A stretch of 64,000 nt of DNA from Apostichopus japonicus (GCF_037975245.1 NC_092577.1:19714898-19778897); one strand, 5' to 3'; shown: positions 36,367 to 46,798, counted from the stretch's first letter. The notes: generated by a model not told the origin, from the letters alone. Numbers and translations: made by a program.

Positions 36367-37425
36367 AATAAACAAGAGCCGAGGGCTACGTGATTCCTTG
36401 CGATCTAACTTTAAGCCTTTCCAGAATTTAATGCATGATTCTCTGTTGGCAAATACTGTGCAATCAATTCGTAAGACTTCTTGACAATATCACCATGTTA
36501 ATCAATGGCATGAACCATCTCCTACTGAATCCATCAAAGTAAACTTGAAGAAAATCGGACTTACGATTAAATAAATATTAGCATTTGAAGGATTTTACAT
36601 AAAGCCCCGCCCACTCATTAATATGCATGACATTATCACCAAAAACAATAGGCTGCTGGTAGTCTAAGTCCCATGACCAATCCATATACCAAGTATGAGG
36701 TCAATCAGAGTTAACCTCCTTGAGATATCATGATTACGAGCTAATACTAACAAAATCGTTGTTAGTCCCACCCACTGATGAATATTACTGAGATCAAATT
36801 ATATGGATATCTACCATCCCCTACTGACTCCATCACAGCAAGTTTGAAGAAAATCGGACTTACGGTGGCCGAGATACTAACATTTGAAGCATTTTACATT
36901 AAGCCCCTCCCACTCATTAATATGCATGACAACATCACACCAAAAACAATAGGCTCGGAGTTCTCACCATGATGGATCTACATACCAAGAATGAGCTCAA
37001 TAACAGTTAACCTTCTTGAGATATTGCAATTACATGCTAATACTAACAAAATCGCTGTTAGCCCCGCCCACTCATGAATATTAATGAGATGAAGTTACAT
37101 ATAGTACATGGATATGAACTATCCCCTACTGCCTCCATCACAGCAAGTTTGAAGAAAATCGGACTTACGGTTGCAGAGATTGACATTTGAAGAATTTTAC
37201 AATAAGCCCCGCCCACTCATTAATATGCATGACATCATCACCAAAAACAATAGGCTCTGAGTTCTCACCATGGCGGATCTACATACCAAGTATAAGGTTC
37301 ATTGGAGTTACGGATCTTGAGATATCGCGATTACGAACGGGCGTCACATACACACAGATACACACAGACATGCATGACTGTATAGATTCCTTTTGCCTCT
37401 GGCAAGGAATCCAAAATGGTTGTAA
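36367..37425. repeat. TIR-bounded element with about 303 bp tandem units
   Basis: It starts with ccgagggctacgtgattccttgc and ends tgcctctggcaaggaatcc; gattccttgc (36392-36401) and gcaaggaatc (37402-37411) form inverted ends. Inside, gaagaaaatcggacttacg recurs at about 36546, 36847 and 37151, giving a period of 301-304 bp. Each unit contains agccccgcccactcattaat and atgcatgaca. A related unit lies at about 46500-46780. No coding capacity. It resembles a MITE or satellite-bearing non-autonomous element. Confidence 0.65.
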
Positions 37426-37691
37426 CCAGCTTCGCAAAGTGGATTGATGACTCGGGCCATGGGAGCAGAAACTGACCTTTTACAGGAACTGGACACTGGT
37501 GACCTATAGTGACCTCTACTTAATTGTAGATCATTTATATCTTAACAGGTATACTAATTATTGCACCATGTTTGGTTAAAATTTGTTGATCTCTGATTAT
37601 GGGAGCAAACTGTTTAGATTGTATGATTATGAGTTCAAATCTAGGTTGTGCAGTTCTTTCTGTTTTATCATTGAGCAAGGTACATTATGGC

Positions 37692-37696
37692 TCATG
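37692..37696. repeat. Target-site duplication of Ty3/gypsy element (left)
   Basis: tcatg, repeated at 42561-42565 directly outside the right LTR. Confidence 0.85.
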
Positions 37697-37868
37697 TGTT
37701 GTGTTCAGTTATTGTAATGACATTCTTTATGTATTTATGATATGTATTCTTGAAGTACGCCCTCTCCAAGATGGCAGTGCTACGCACTTACGAGTAAGAA
37801 ATAAACAGGCAATCAATCTTCATGAATCAAGAACATCGTGTCTTTATTTATAACAACTAAACACTATA
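37697..37868 (+). repeat. 5' LTR
   Basis: Starts tgttgtgttcag, ends aaacactata (TG...TA rather than TG...CA). An aataaa signal lies near 37800. No mismatch to the 3' LTR was found on reading. Confidence 0.95.
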
Positions 37869-37869
37869 T

Positions 37870-37884
37870 TTGGCGACGAGGAGA
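37870..37884 (+). other. Primer-binding-site candidate
   Basis: ttggcgacgaggag directly follows the 5' LTR, where Ty3/gypsy elements pair with a tRNA 3' end. I did not match it to a particular tRNA. Confidence 0.5.
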
Positions 37885-37916
37885 AAATTTTACAACTTGG
37901 ACGTGTTTTTACAATC

Positions 37917-40900
37917 ATGGCTACCTCGGAACTACTCCCTCCGCCCGTTTTTCTATCAAGCCCTGGAGAGCCGCCTACACTGTGGCCGCAATGGAAGCGC
38001 ATGTTCAGTAATTACATGCTAGCGGCAGGTACGGATACGTCATCCGCCGGACGAAAGCAGGCGATACTGCTTCATTCGCTTGGACTAGAAGGACAGCGAA
38101 TTTTCTACACATTGCCAGACCTTCCCGTTGTAGAAGGCGAGGATGTTTACGATCGGACTATCCGAGTTTTGGACAAACGATTTGAACCAACAGTAAACGT
38201 CGTGGCAGCCCGCTACCGTTTCAGAAAGCGAGCACAACTAACAGGTGAGCCGGTAGACACGTACATGTCTGCATTACGCGAGTTGTCTTCGACTTGTAAT
38301 TTCGGAACCTTCCTGGACGAGATGTTGCGGGATCAACTCGTCGAAAAAACGAACTCGACACGTATACGAGAACGACTACTCTTGGAAACGGATTTGAAGT
38401 TACCCAAAGCGATAGAAACCGCCCGACAGGTGGAACAAGCAGTAAGAGACTCCCGTTCCATATCTGGGAAAATGCCTGAAGAAGCGACGTGCGCAAATGT
38501 CAAGTTTACGAGGGGCAAGAACTCTGACCGTTCCAACCATAGATCAGGAGATGCTAGAAACTCGCAGTCGCAGTTCACAAAGTCTCGGGGAAATTCTAGT
38601 TTTACAAACCAGAACACTCCAGATAACAGAGGGCGCCAGTGTTGTTATCGTTGTGGATCGAAACAACATTTAGCCAAGTCACATCTATGCAGAGCAAAGA
38701 ATGCTAAGTGCGACGCGTGTGGTAAAACAGGACACTTCGCGAGGGTTTGTTTACAAAACAACAATAATGCGAGTGTTCGAAAGGTGGATTCTACACAGAG
38801 CAGTACGCTACATAATCCTAGTACTACCGATGAAGGAACAGATAGTGTACAGGTGTTGGGAATTTCTAACGTTACAGGACCAGCGGTTGAAGCCGGTTCC
38901 GCGAAACCGAGCATCGTCTGTGACCTGGAAATCAACAGCATCAGTCTGAGGTTTGTGGTGGACACAGGCAGTGATATTACCCTCATGAATGCAAGAAGGT
39001 TTGATAAGTATTTTTTGCGGGAATCCCTCGGTCCAATAAACAAGAACCTTGTTTCCTACAACAACACTGTTATCCAAACTTTAGGTTGTTTTATGGCCAA
39101 AGTAGGCCATAAAGGAAAGAGCATGCATGCCAACATTTATGTTGTTGAGGTGGGAATTTCCCTTATTGGTAAAGATGTCATCCAAGGACTAGGCTTACAG
39201 TTGGATGGCAAATCATTATCATGCCTACAGGTGGGTACGAGTGATGTTGTGCCTAAACCTATGCCTAATGTGCCCGGTGTTATGAGGGGTAGCAAGGGTT
39301 ATAAGCCTAACACTTGCCCCGACACTAGTAGTGATAATAACACAGGTATTAGTCATGGTAAAACTACTAGACAAAGGCCTACACTTTTACCTAATTATGG
39401 TACAGTCATCAGTAATGATGCTAACAGTTACACACATGATTCTACTGCCATTACAGGGCAATTTCAGGATTTATTTTCTGAGGGTGTGGGGCGAATCAAA
39501 GGCTATGCCCACAAAATAAAACTTCAGCCTGGCTTCAAGCCAGTACAACAGCAACTACGACGCATACCATTTGCAGTCAGGGGTAAAGTTGCGAATGAGC
39601 TGAAGCGTCTGACAGACGAGGGGGTCATTGAACCAGTTCAGGAGGCATCCGAGTGGGTATCCCCAGTAGTAGTAGCGTGGAAAAAGGATGGGGGGATCCG
39701 TATTTGTGTTGATTTGCGAAAAGTTAACGAAGCGGTAGTGATTGAAAAATACCCCCTACCGAATATTGATGAGCTCCTGTCTGAGCTTAGGAATGCCAAA
39801 TTTTTCTCAAAATTAGACCTTAAGTCGGCTTACTACCAGCTTGAGTTAGAGGAGAGTTCACGTTACTTAACAACGTTTGTGACACACGAAGGGCTTTATC
39901 GTTATAAGCGTGTTTGCTTTGGCCTGGCCTCAGCTCCTACCTGTTTTCAACGTGTCATGAGCTCTGTTTTACAGGGGATTAAAGGGGTTCAATGTTTCAT
40001 TGACGATATAATTGTATATGGTGTAAACAGGGGGGAGCATGATAAGAGATTGCATGCAGTGTTGACCAAACTTAGGTCAGTGGGGATGAAACTGAACTCT
40101 AAGTGTGAGTTCAATGTGGGGTCAATTGAAATCTTGGGTCACGTGGTGGATCACAAGGGACTATCCCCAAACCCAGACCTGGTGAGAGCAATTAATGAGG
40201 CACCCACCCCAACAAATAGGGATCAAGTGAAATCTTTCTTGGGGCTGGTGGGGTATTACTCCAAATTTATTCGCCACTTTGCCACGCGAGTTCAGCACAT
40301 TAGGGATACAATGGTAGCTGATGCCTTTGAATGGACGAAGGAGGCCCAAGTGGCATTTCAGGCAGTGAAGCATGAAATCATCAATAGTACAGCGCTAGCC
40401 TTATTTGATCCGGATAGGGAGACCATTGTTACAACTGATGCTAGTGGGTATGGTGTTGGATCTGTAATGACACAAATTCAAGGGGGGCAAGAGGTCACTG
40501 TGTGTTTTGCATCCCGTAAACTAACCGCTACAGAACAGAAATATTCAGTGGGAGAACGGGAGGCCTTGGCATGCGTATGGGCGATTGAAAAATGGCATAC
40601 ATACTTATGGGGTAGACCATTTGTCCTAAGGACAGATCATAGGGCATTGACTACATTGTTAGCCACTAGTGGAACGGGCCATAGGCCAATGCGGATTGCC
40701 CGCTGGGCTACACGCCTCTGTCATTACAACTATACAGTGGAATACAAACCTGGTATAGAAAATAAAGTGGCAGACGCCCTATCCCGTTTGCCAGTGGAAC
40801 ATAACCCAGCAATTGGCGTAGTCAATGATGACGATGACGACATTGCTGCGGTATGTCAAACAGTATTACAGGAGAGTAGCGTTACCTATACTCAGCTACA

Positions 40901-42209
40901 AAGTGAGACTAATAGGGACGAGGCTTGCCAAACTATAAAAGGGTACATACAGCAGGGATGGCCTCAGAGTAAATCAGGAGTAGATGATAAAGTGAAGCCA
41001 TACTACAGTGTGCATGATGAATTGTCAGTGCATGACAATATCATATTCAGGGGTGAAAAAGTTGTAGTCCCTACAGGACTAACAAGTATCATAGTTAGCA
41101 TGGCCCATGAGGGACACCAGGGTATGGTAAGGACAAAACAGAGAATAAGAAAGCTATATTGGTGGCCAGGCATGGACAACCAGGTTACCACAATGGTAAA
41201 GCATTGTGCAACATGCAACTTGGCTGATAAGTCGGTGAGCACAAGAGTAGCTCCAATGCAGCCAGTACCATTACCAGAATGTAGTTGGGACAAACTGGGA
41301 TTGGACATAGTGGGTCCCGATGAGACTGCACCATTAGGATGCAGATTTGCAATTACCCTGATAGACTACAAGTCTAAGTGGCCAGAGGTTGCATTTACGG
41401 ATACTGTCACATCAAGCACGGTGATAGAGTTTTTATTAACTGTGTTCAGTAGGGAAGGCTACCCTAAAGAGATTGTGACGGACCATGGTGTACAATTTAC
41501 TTCTCATGAATTTAAAGAATTCTTGCGTTCGAGAAACATAGTACATAGAATGTCCGCTATCTACCACCCTCAAGGGAATAGTACAGTAGAGCGATTCAAT
41601 AGGGTGTTCAAGGGTTACGTACAAACAGCTAGGCTAGAGAACACCAATAGGAAAAGGGCAGTGCGAGAATTTCTGTGTATTTACAGGAGTACCCCTCATG
41701 CTACAACGGGGGAATCCCCAAAGATGGCATTGCATGGTCGTCATCTGCGGACCAAATTAGATATAGTGGGAGCAACCCCTGTACCTACACAGATTGACCC
41801 AGATAGAGTTAGAGAGCGTGTAGAGCATGCGCAGACTAAGAGCAAGCATTATTTTGACAAGAGAAAAAGGGTTAAGCACAGAGTATTTAAGGTGCATGAC
41901 TGGGTACGTGTCCACTTACCAGGACATATTCCAAAGGGCAAAAGCAGTTATTCTGATCCTTTACAAATAACCAAGAAAGTTGGTCAAAGCACCTACATTC
42001 TGTCTGATGGCAAGACCTGGAATGTAGAGCGATTGGTTCCCTACATGGGAGGTTGGGCCCCAAACCAGGGCAGGAATGAAGAGTGGCTCTTGCCTGTGGC
42101 TGGTCAAGTAGAACCATGTGAGAGGCCCAGAGGACGGGAAGCAATTAGGGAACGGCCCATCAGGAACCGTAGACCACCCACTTGGGTGAGGGATTATGTC
42201 ATGGACTAA
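37917..42209 (+). CDS. Ty3/gypsy Gag-Pol polyprotein (single frame, 1430 aa)
   Basis: Domains in order. Gag-like N-terminus (about 1-235). Two zinc knuckles, CYRCGSKQHLAKSHLC (about 241) and CDACGKTGHFARVC (about 264). Aspartic protease with VVDTGSDIT (about 347). Reverse transcriptase with KKDGGIRICVDLRKVN, SKLDLKSAYYQLEL and the catalytic FIDDI (about 694). RNase H with TTDASGYGVGS (about 840). Integrase with an HHCC zinc motif (HEGHQG...CATCN, about 1063) and a D,D(35)E core (LDIVGPD, TDHGVQF, NSTVERF; about 1131-1224). Integrase follows RNase H, the Ty3/gypsy order. Gag and Pol are fused without frameshift, as in several Mag-like lineages. Start: first ATG 48 bp after the LTR. No lesion seen. 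Confidence 0.96.
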   Translation: MATSELLPPPVFLSSPGEPPTLWPQWKRMFSNYMLAAGTDTSSAGRKQAILLHSLGLEGQRIFYTLPDLPVVEGEDVYDRTIRVLDKRFEPTVNVVAARYRFRKRAQLTGEPVDTYMSALRELSSTCNFGTFLDEMLRDQLVEKTNSTRIRERLLLETDLKLPKAIETARQVEQAVRDSRSISGKMPEEATCANVKFTRGKNSDRSNHRSGDARNSQSQFTKSRGNSSFTNQNTPDNRGRQCCYRCGSKQHLAKSHLCRAKNAKCDACGKTGHFARVCLQNNNNASVRKVDSTQSSTLHNPSTTDEGTDSVQVLGISNVTGPAVEAGSAKPSIVCDLEINSISLRFVVDTGSDITLMNARRFDKYFLRESLGPINKNLVSYNNTVIQTLGCFMAKVGHKGKSMHANIYVVEVGISLIGKDVIQGLGLQLDGKSLSCLQVGTSDVVPKPMPNVPGVMRGSKGYKPNTCPDTSSDNNTGISHGKTTRQRPTLLPNYGTVISNDANSYTHDSTAITGQFQDLFSEGVGRIKGYAHKIKLQPGFKPVQQQLRRIPFAVRGKVANELKRLTDEGVIEPVQEASEWVSPVVVAWKKDGGIRICVDLRKVNEAVVIEKYPLPNIDELLSELRNAKFFSKLDLKSAYYQLELEESSRYLTTFVTHEGLYRYKRVCFGLASAPTCFQRVMSSVLQGIKGVQCFIDDIIVYGVNRGEHDKRLHAVLTKLRSVGMKLNSKCEFNVGSIEILGHVVDHKGLSPNPDLVRAINEAPTPTNRDQVKSFLGLVGYYSKFIRHFATRVQHIRDTMVADAFEWTKEAQVAFQAVKHEIINSTALALFDPDRETIVTTDASGYGVGSVMTQIQGGQEVTVCFASRKLTATEQKYSVGEREALACVWAIEKWHTYLWGRPFVLRTDHRALTTLLATSGTGHRPMRIARWATRLCHYNYTVEYKPGIENKVADALSRLPVEHNPAIGVVNDDDDDIAAVCQTVLQESSVTYTQLQSETNRDEACQTIKGYIQQGWPQSKSGVDDKVKPYYSVHDELSVHDNIIFRGEKVVVPTGLTSIIVSMAHEGHQGMVRTKQRIRKLYWWPGMDNQVTTMVKHCATCNLADKSVSTRVAPMQPVPLPECSWDKLGLDIVGPDETAPLGCRFAITLIDYKSKWPEVAFTDTVTSSTVIEFLLTVFSREGYPKEIVTDHGVQFTSHEFKEFLRSRNIVHRMSAIYHPQGNSTVERFNRVFKGYVQTARLENTNRKRAVREFLCIYRSTPHATTGESPKMALHGRHLRTKLDIVGATPVPTQIDPDRVRERVEHAQTKSKHYFDKRKRVKHRVFKVHDWVRVHLPGHIPKGKSSYSDPLQITKKVGQSTYILSDGKTWNVERLVPYMGGWAPNQGRNEEWLLPVAGQVEPCERPRGREAIRERPIRNRRPPTWVRDYVMD

Positions 42210-42376
42210 TTTAATGTTTAAAGTAGTCAAGAGATTTGATCAGTTTGAAGTTTAATATGTTTATTATTCAAGTTTATTAAAGTTGTTGATTTATGCATGT
42301 GGTATTCTTTTACAAACATGAATTCTGGAAAGAAAAAATCATATGACCTTACTGCAGGGGTTACACTTCAGTTATA

Positions 42377-42388
42377 AGGAGGGGGAAA
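42377..42388 (+). other. Polypurine tract
   Basis: aaggagggggaaa directly before the 3' LTR, the plus-strand primer site for reverse transcription. Confidence 0.8.
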
Positions 42389-42560
42389 TGTTGTGTTCAG
42401 TTATTGTAATGACATTCTTTATGTATTTATGATATGTATTCTTGAAGTACGCCCTCTCCAAGATGGCAGTGCTACGCACTTACGAGTAAGAAATAAACAG
42501 GCAATCAATCTTCATGAATCAAGAACATCGTGTCTTTATTTATAACAACTAAACACTATA
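42389..42560 (+). repeat. 3' LTR
   Basis: Same 172 bp sequence as the 5' LTR, followed by the tcatg target duplication. Confidence 0.95.
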
Positions 42561-42565
42561 TCATG

Positions 42566-43180
42566 CCTCTCTCTGACTGTTGGAAGTAGACTGACCATTA
42601 ATAGGAACATGTTTGACCTGGTTTTTCTGTGTGCCTTTTGTATGATAACACTAGATTACTACTGTAACCAACTTTGATCCAATTTGGTTGATGTCCCTGA
42701 CTGTGGCAGCAAACTGACCATTTGCAAAATATTGACCTCCCTTGACTTCACAGTACATCTGGTTACTTCCTGTGCAATGGCTCTTTCTTATTACTGATTA
42801 CTGAATGCAAGTTTAAAATAAAAGTTGGCTAAAGGTGCTTTTGGACCAAAGTGACCAGTGGACTTTGATGTTTGGTGACACTCACTGACAATCACTAATG
42901 TTTCTAAGGTACCAACACCCCAATTTGCTGATTATTGATTAAAGTTGACCTTTTAACTTCTAGGGACCATAACTTCCCTTTACCCTGAAAGTAGTTGATG
43001 TCTGTTACAATTTAAAAAATTTCAGTTCACTATAAAATGAGAACATATTTTTGAAATGGTGAACTAATCCATAGCTGTATTTAATCTGCATTTTGACAGT
43101 ACATTTTTAAAAGCCATGACCCATAGTGAAAATGACATTACAGTACAACCCAAAATGAGAGAAACAGTATGTTAACGAAC
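42566..43180 (-). other. Intron part between RPA-like exons B and C
   Basis: No coding signal. It contains decayed TGACC-type repeats (for example 42860-42970). Confidence 0.4.
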
Positions 43181-43847
43181 CTGTGCTATGACTCCACCTA
43201 CTGATGTCAAGGTTTTGACTGGTGATGTGTGTACTTCTTTTATTGGTACTCTTGGTGGTGTTGGTGGACGTACAGATGATATGGCTTGGTTTAAGATGGA
43301 CTCCGGTACTTCAAGATGGCTACTTTTGAAGATTTGAGAGTGTGAAGTAATTGCCTTGTCTTGTCATTTCTCACCAAGTAATTCCTTATCATAATGGTGG
43401 AACCGTTTGCAAATTTTGCAATTTTTGAAGGTTCGTACAAAGTAGCCTTTATATACCCTGTTGAATCACATAATGCAAGGTACATCATCTCTTTGTCAAC
43501 TCCATCTTTTTTGTAGACAATCTGGTCACTCCTGGTAGCCAAGACAACTTTGATCGGTGGGTTGTATGGCTTGATTCCATCATTACTGTTTAGGATTCCA
43601 CTGATTTTCTGCATCTGCAAATATAAGGATGAAGAACAAGAAAGAAAAATTGTCTTTGTGATTCCTTGCTGTATGATTTCAGTCTTTTCTGAATTTATGT
43701 TACCTTGTAGGTGCACATTTAAACACCTAGTGGAGAAAAGCAGTTGGGATAGAGTACCTTGCCTAAGAGCACAACAAAAGAGCGAAGGAGTCCAGGGTTG
43801 AATCAAATTCACAGCTCAAAACCATTTGTTCACAAATGTGGAGCTGT

Positions 43848-43997
43848 GTGCTTTTTACGTGATCCGCCATGCGGGATACAAAACGTCACGGCCAAACGGC
43901 ACTACCGAACCATCCCATTCTGAAAAACGAAACCCAGGTCAAGCGAGCCAAAAAAACAACATACGCCCACCGACCTGCAGCGACCAAAAACGCCCTA
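43848..43997 (-). mobile_element. Tx1 LINE 3' end (3' UTR subfamily A), 150 bp
   Basis: Reverse complement of the last 150 bases of the LINE at 11540-11688, including the gatccgccatgcgggatacaa block, ending at gctttttacgtg. It is either a 5'-truncated insertion or the 3' end of a larger composite running to 46437, because tgtggagctgt flanks both 43837-43847 and 46438-46448. Confidence 0.85.
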
Positions 43998-44641
43998 TTT
44001 AGTACACTAGTATTGTATGATCTACTTTGATCGAAGTTTTCTGTGAAGGCATTAATCGATAACATCGCACATTGAAAGTTTCGTACAGGGTACATCACAC
44101 ATGCACTGTAGGCCTATATGTATTATAACTATGTACACAGTGCAGTGACGGAAATATATCATACTATACTGTTTTGCGTAAATTTACTCGCGTCGTGAAG
44201 TTGCTTTTAGTGTAGGCCTACCCATTCCACGAAACGAATTCTGATTTCAATAGAACGGCTCACGAACCAAATAGAATGTAGCGTATGTATCATAAGTGAG
44301 GTCAACATGTAATCCAAGCATTAAAAGTAAAGTTAGGGCGTTTGAAGGGAAACCCCTTAACTAGACTCAATCAAGTGTCAGTGTGTAACCCAGTATGTCT
44401 TCGAACTTCCAAGCGATGGTTATTATTTATGCTGACGTCACGAGCAATCTGATTGGCTGAAAACCCCGTAATTGCAAACCTGCTTGGGAAAAAAAACTCG
44501 CCGCCGGGCACCCCCCACTCCACATGAGTGCCATGGCTCATCCTGTAGATCTTTGGATCCTCGGTGGAGAAGCGAAGACCCGACCTGGATCCCGCTGGTC
44601 TTTTCTGGACATTTTTTTCTGAGTATCACATTGAAAGAGCA

Positions 44642-46437
44642 CTGTGTGCTTTTTACGTGCAAAGAAACGGACACGGACCAAAGGTCAACAAAACCAAAAA
44701 CAATCCCAGTCTGTCCAACAACCACCAAAAACCCAACCGAAAACCCAAAAACAGAAACCCCTCACCCACCCACAAACGCACAAAATACAGCGTTCAACGC
44801 GACGCGAAAAGGACACGGACCCAAAGGCCAACAGAACCAAAACAACAAATCTCCACAAACCAGCCCCAAAAACCCAACACCAAACCACAAACAGAAAAAC
44901 CCCCAACCCATATTATGTAAGGACCACACAAACCCCCCCCCCCCCCCCCCACACAAACAACTAACTAACTCCAAAATTCATCCGGAGTACGCCGTCCCGA
45001 CAGCAGACGACAGGCTTGCGCATTACCTGCGAAATTTTCCCAATACGGGTCTTTTCAAGCCCCTAACAGTATTCCCCCTTTTCTTACGAGGGAGCAGAGT
45101 TCTTAACTCCTCGTCAACCTTGATCGAGTGGACCTCCCTGTCGGGAACAGGAGGTCCACTAGCGACCATCGTGTCCGGTATAGCGGCTGCGGGTAGGGTG
45201 GAAGGGCCACTCGAGTCAATGAGATCAGTGGCCTGTTTTATCTCATCAAACCAATCGGAGGACTCCTTAGCCACAACTAATAAGGCTGTAGTGCAGTCCT
45301 CCATTGGCGAGTCAGAATCTGGGCCACTTAATGTCTCTTGGGCCGGTTGACTCGGGGCCCGACTAGTATCACCGATAGCGGGCGTAGCTACCGGTGAACC
45401 AGTACAAGCGGCATCCTGCGCCGCGTGCCACTCCGCCAGTACCATCTCCGCCGTTTTGTCCTGCTCTGCCTCAGTGGGCAGGCTGGCAGTCTCGGCAAGT
45501 TCGATCAGGGGAGAGGTCGGACACGAAAGGGGGAACAAAGCCTCCATCGGAGCGCTAGTGTCGGACACTGGGGCGATGACAGGATCATCATGTGGTACGG
45601 TGTCAGAGGCCGGGACAGGGACCGCTGCAACCACGCCCGTAGCCACTCTCGCGGCATATGAGCGGTCTGGGCATAAACGGGCGAGATGGCCCGTTTTCCC
45701 ACACGAGTTGCAAACGATATCCCCTTTACACTCGGCCAGGGTATGCCCAACCTGTAAACAGCGGCTACATCGCTTGTTCGGGCACAACCTGGCCTCATGC
45801 CCTTCCAGCCCACACCTCCAACAAGTGCGAGGCTGGCCCGGGTATGCAATGTGGGCCCTGTGCCCATTAGCCCACAAGGTAGAGGGGATATCGGACTTGA
45901 GTTCGATTCTAACTCGTCTAGTCCCGGTCTTGACACCTTTACATTCAAGGAATTCCGGCTCCTCGTAGCCGGTCACTTTCCCAAAACGCCCCAGTGTCCG
46001 CACAACAACCTGTTCAGACATGTCCAGAGGGAGATGGAGGACTGTCACCCACACCGAACTGTCGTACGGTGTGACCTTCAGTCCCTCAACTCCCTCCAAC
46101 ACACGGACGCCTCGGACGCGGGCAGCCTCCGAGGTAAACCGTACATCAAAACAATTCATACCCCGGAGAGGTTTACGCTGAAGCGCGTCAACCTCTCCAG
46201 GGACCTTTAAACCAACAGAACGCAAAACTGAAAAAAACTTGTACGGGGACGACCTTAGCCTCCCCCGAAAAACTCAACAATACGATTTTGCTGTCACGGC
46301 GAGCCGCCATGACAGCTAGGGGTGTGGCAAAGCCACGCACCTATACACAAACCAAAACGAAACAAACCCAAAACACACAAACTTCACTAAAACAAACTGT
46401 AAACTAATGAAGGGCCAACGTAAAAACAAAATAAATG
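44642..46437 (-). mobile_element. ORF1-only Tx1 derivative ('half-LINE'): 5' UTR, ORF1, 3' UTR B, no ORF2
   Basis: Reading minus: a 5' UTR from about 46437, ORF1 to 45023, then directly the subfamily B 3' UTR (44985 down to 44642) with its C/G run, both ggacacggacc blocks and the gctttttacgtg terminus. In an autonomous Tx1 element about 3.4 kb of ORF2 would lie between ORF1 and 3' UTR; here fewer than 40 bp do. The layout mirrors mammalian HAL1 elements, which keep ORF1 and the 3' end and borrow ORF2 from partners. It could also be a single deletion of one copy. Confidence 0.75.
45023..46310 (-). pseudogene. Tx1 ORF1 protein with three CCHC knuckles (one homopolymer frameshift)
   Basis: ATG at 46310 (M-A-A-R-R-D-S-K-I-V), then one extra T in a T7 run (near 46232) shifts the frame. 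From 46225 the frame is open for 400 codons: KVPGEVDALQ, a conserved middle with VTPYDSSVWVTVLHL, HIAYPGQPRTCWRCG and three zinc knuckles (CWRCGLEGHEARLC, CSRCLQVGHTLAEC, CNSCGKTGHLARLC), then a Pro/Ser/acidic tail ending PVLGKFRR. Without the extra T it would be 428 residues, longer than the 363-residue ORF1 of the 7 kb element. The single lesion in a homopolymer may be an assembly error. Confidence 0.88.
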
Positions 46438-46489
46438 TGTGGAGCTGTAACAGCTTAAGCTATCCCTCCATCTTCACCAACTGAACAAT

Positions 46490-46790
46490 CCACATACCAA
46501 GTATGAGTTCTATGTTACAGTTCTTAATGTGCTTATGCATGAGAGTAACAAAATCTTGTTAGCCCCGCCCACTCATGAATATTAATAAGATCAAGTGATA
46601 TATAGTACCATCTGCTACGGACTTCTGCTATGGGCTTATGGTTGTAGAGATAGATACTGACATTTGAAGGGTTTTACAGCCCTGCCCAGTCAATAATTTG
46701 CATATCACAAAAAAAAAAAAACAGATCGAGTGCTCACCATGACCAATCCACATAAATAATGCTATAATAACCAGAATTGAAATGCCAAGT
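46490..46790. repeat. Unit related to the 36.4-37.4 kb tandem repeat
   Basis: Contains agccccgcccactcatgaat, a gggcttatggttgtagagat block, acatttgaagggttttaca and gtgctcaccatgaccaatcc, matching the 303 bp units near 36.6-37.3 kb. Confidence 0.6.
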
Positions 46791-46798
46791 GGCGTTGT

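Larger units (their letters stand above)
37697..42560 (+). mobile_element. Complete Ty3/gypsy LTR retrotransposon with identical LTRs
   Basis: A 4,864 bp element: two 172 bp LTRs, a primer-binding-site-like stretch, one uninterrupted gag-pol frame, a polypurine tract, and a 5 bp target duplication (tcatg). The LTRs look identical base by base, so insertion was very recent. No env-like frame lies between pol and the 3' LTR. It is inserted in the intron of the minus-strand RPA-like gene, in opposite orientation. All major catalytic motifs are present, so this copy may still be mobile. Confidence 0.96.
33561..43614 (-). pseudogene. RPA-like OB-fold gene, three visible exons
   Basis: Minus strand. 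Exon B 43614-43181: acceptor TTTGCAG, then ATGCAGAAAATC; OB-like blocks PPIKVVLATRSD, YLALCDSTGYIKATLYEP and IMIRNYLVRND; after a 1-nt frameshift near 43310, VPESILNQAISS and a Pro-rich linker; donor CAG|GTTCGT. Exon C 35442-35227: acceptor AAACAG|GATGAGGTACC, an RPA70-type strand set (VRTIVLKDRESKVKIALWRKD, GDFISVQNVVVQSY); donor AAG|GTATTA. Exon D 33827-33561: an acidic C-terminus ending DSDSE-stop. Exons C and D are in phase. Together they suggest an ssDNA-binding RPA70-like protein. A related exon lies beside Helentron copy 1, so the gene probably belongs to the Helentron. The large intron holds a Ty3 element. Upstream exons are not identified. Confidence 0.6.

Noticed and set aside
38221-39077. 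Minus-strand frames of 89-132 codons
   Set aside because: Antisense of the Ty3/gypsy gag-pol frame.
42600-42660. Another Tx1 tail (ctgtgtgccttttgtatg)
   Set aside because: Similarity to the gtgccttttacgtg terminus stops after about ten bases.
44438-44974. Overlapping frames rich in Pro/Lys/Asn or Val/Phe/Gly
   Set aside because: Shadows of the low-complexity LINE 3' UTR, open on both strands.
45425-45968. Plus-strand frames of 78-170 codons
   Set aside because: Antisense shadows of the Tx1 ORF1 on the minus strand.
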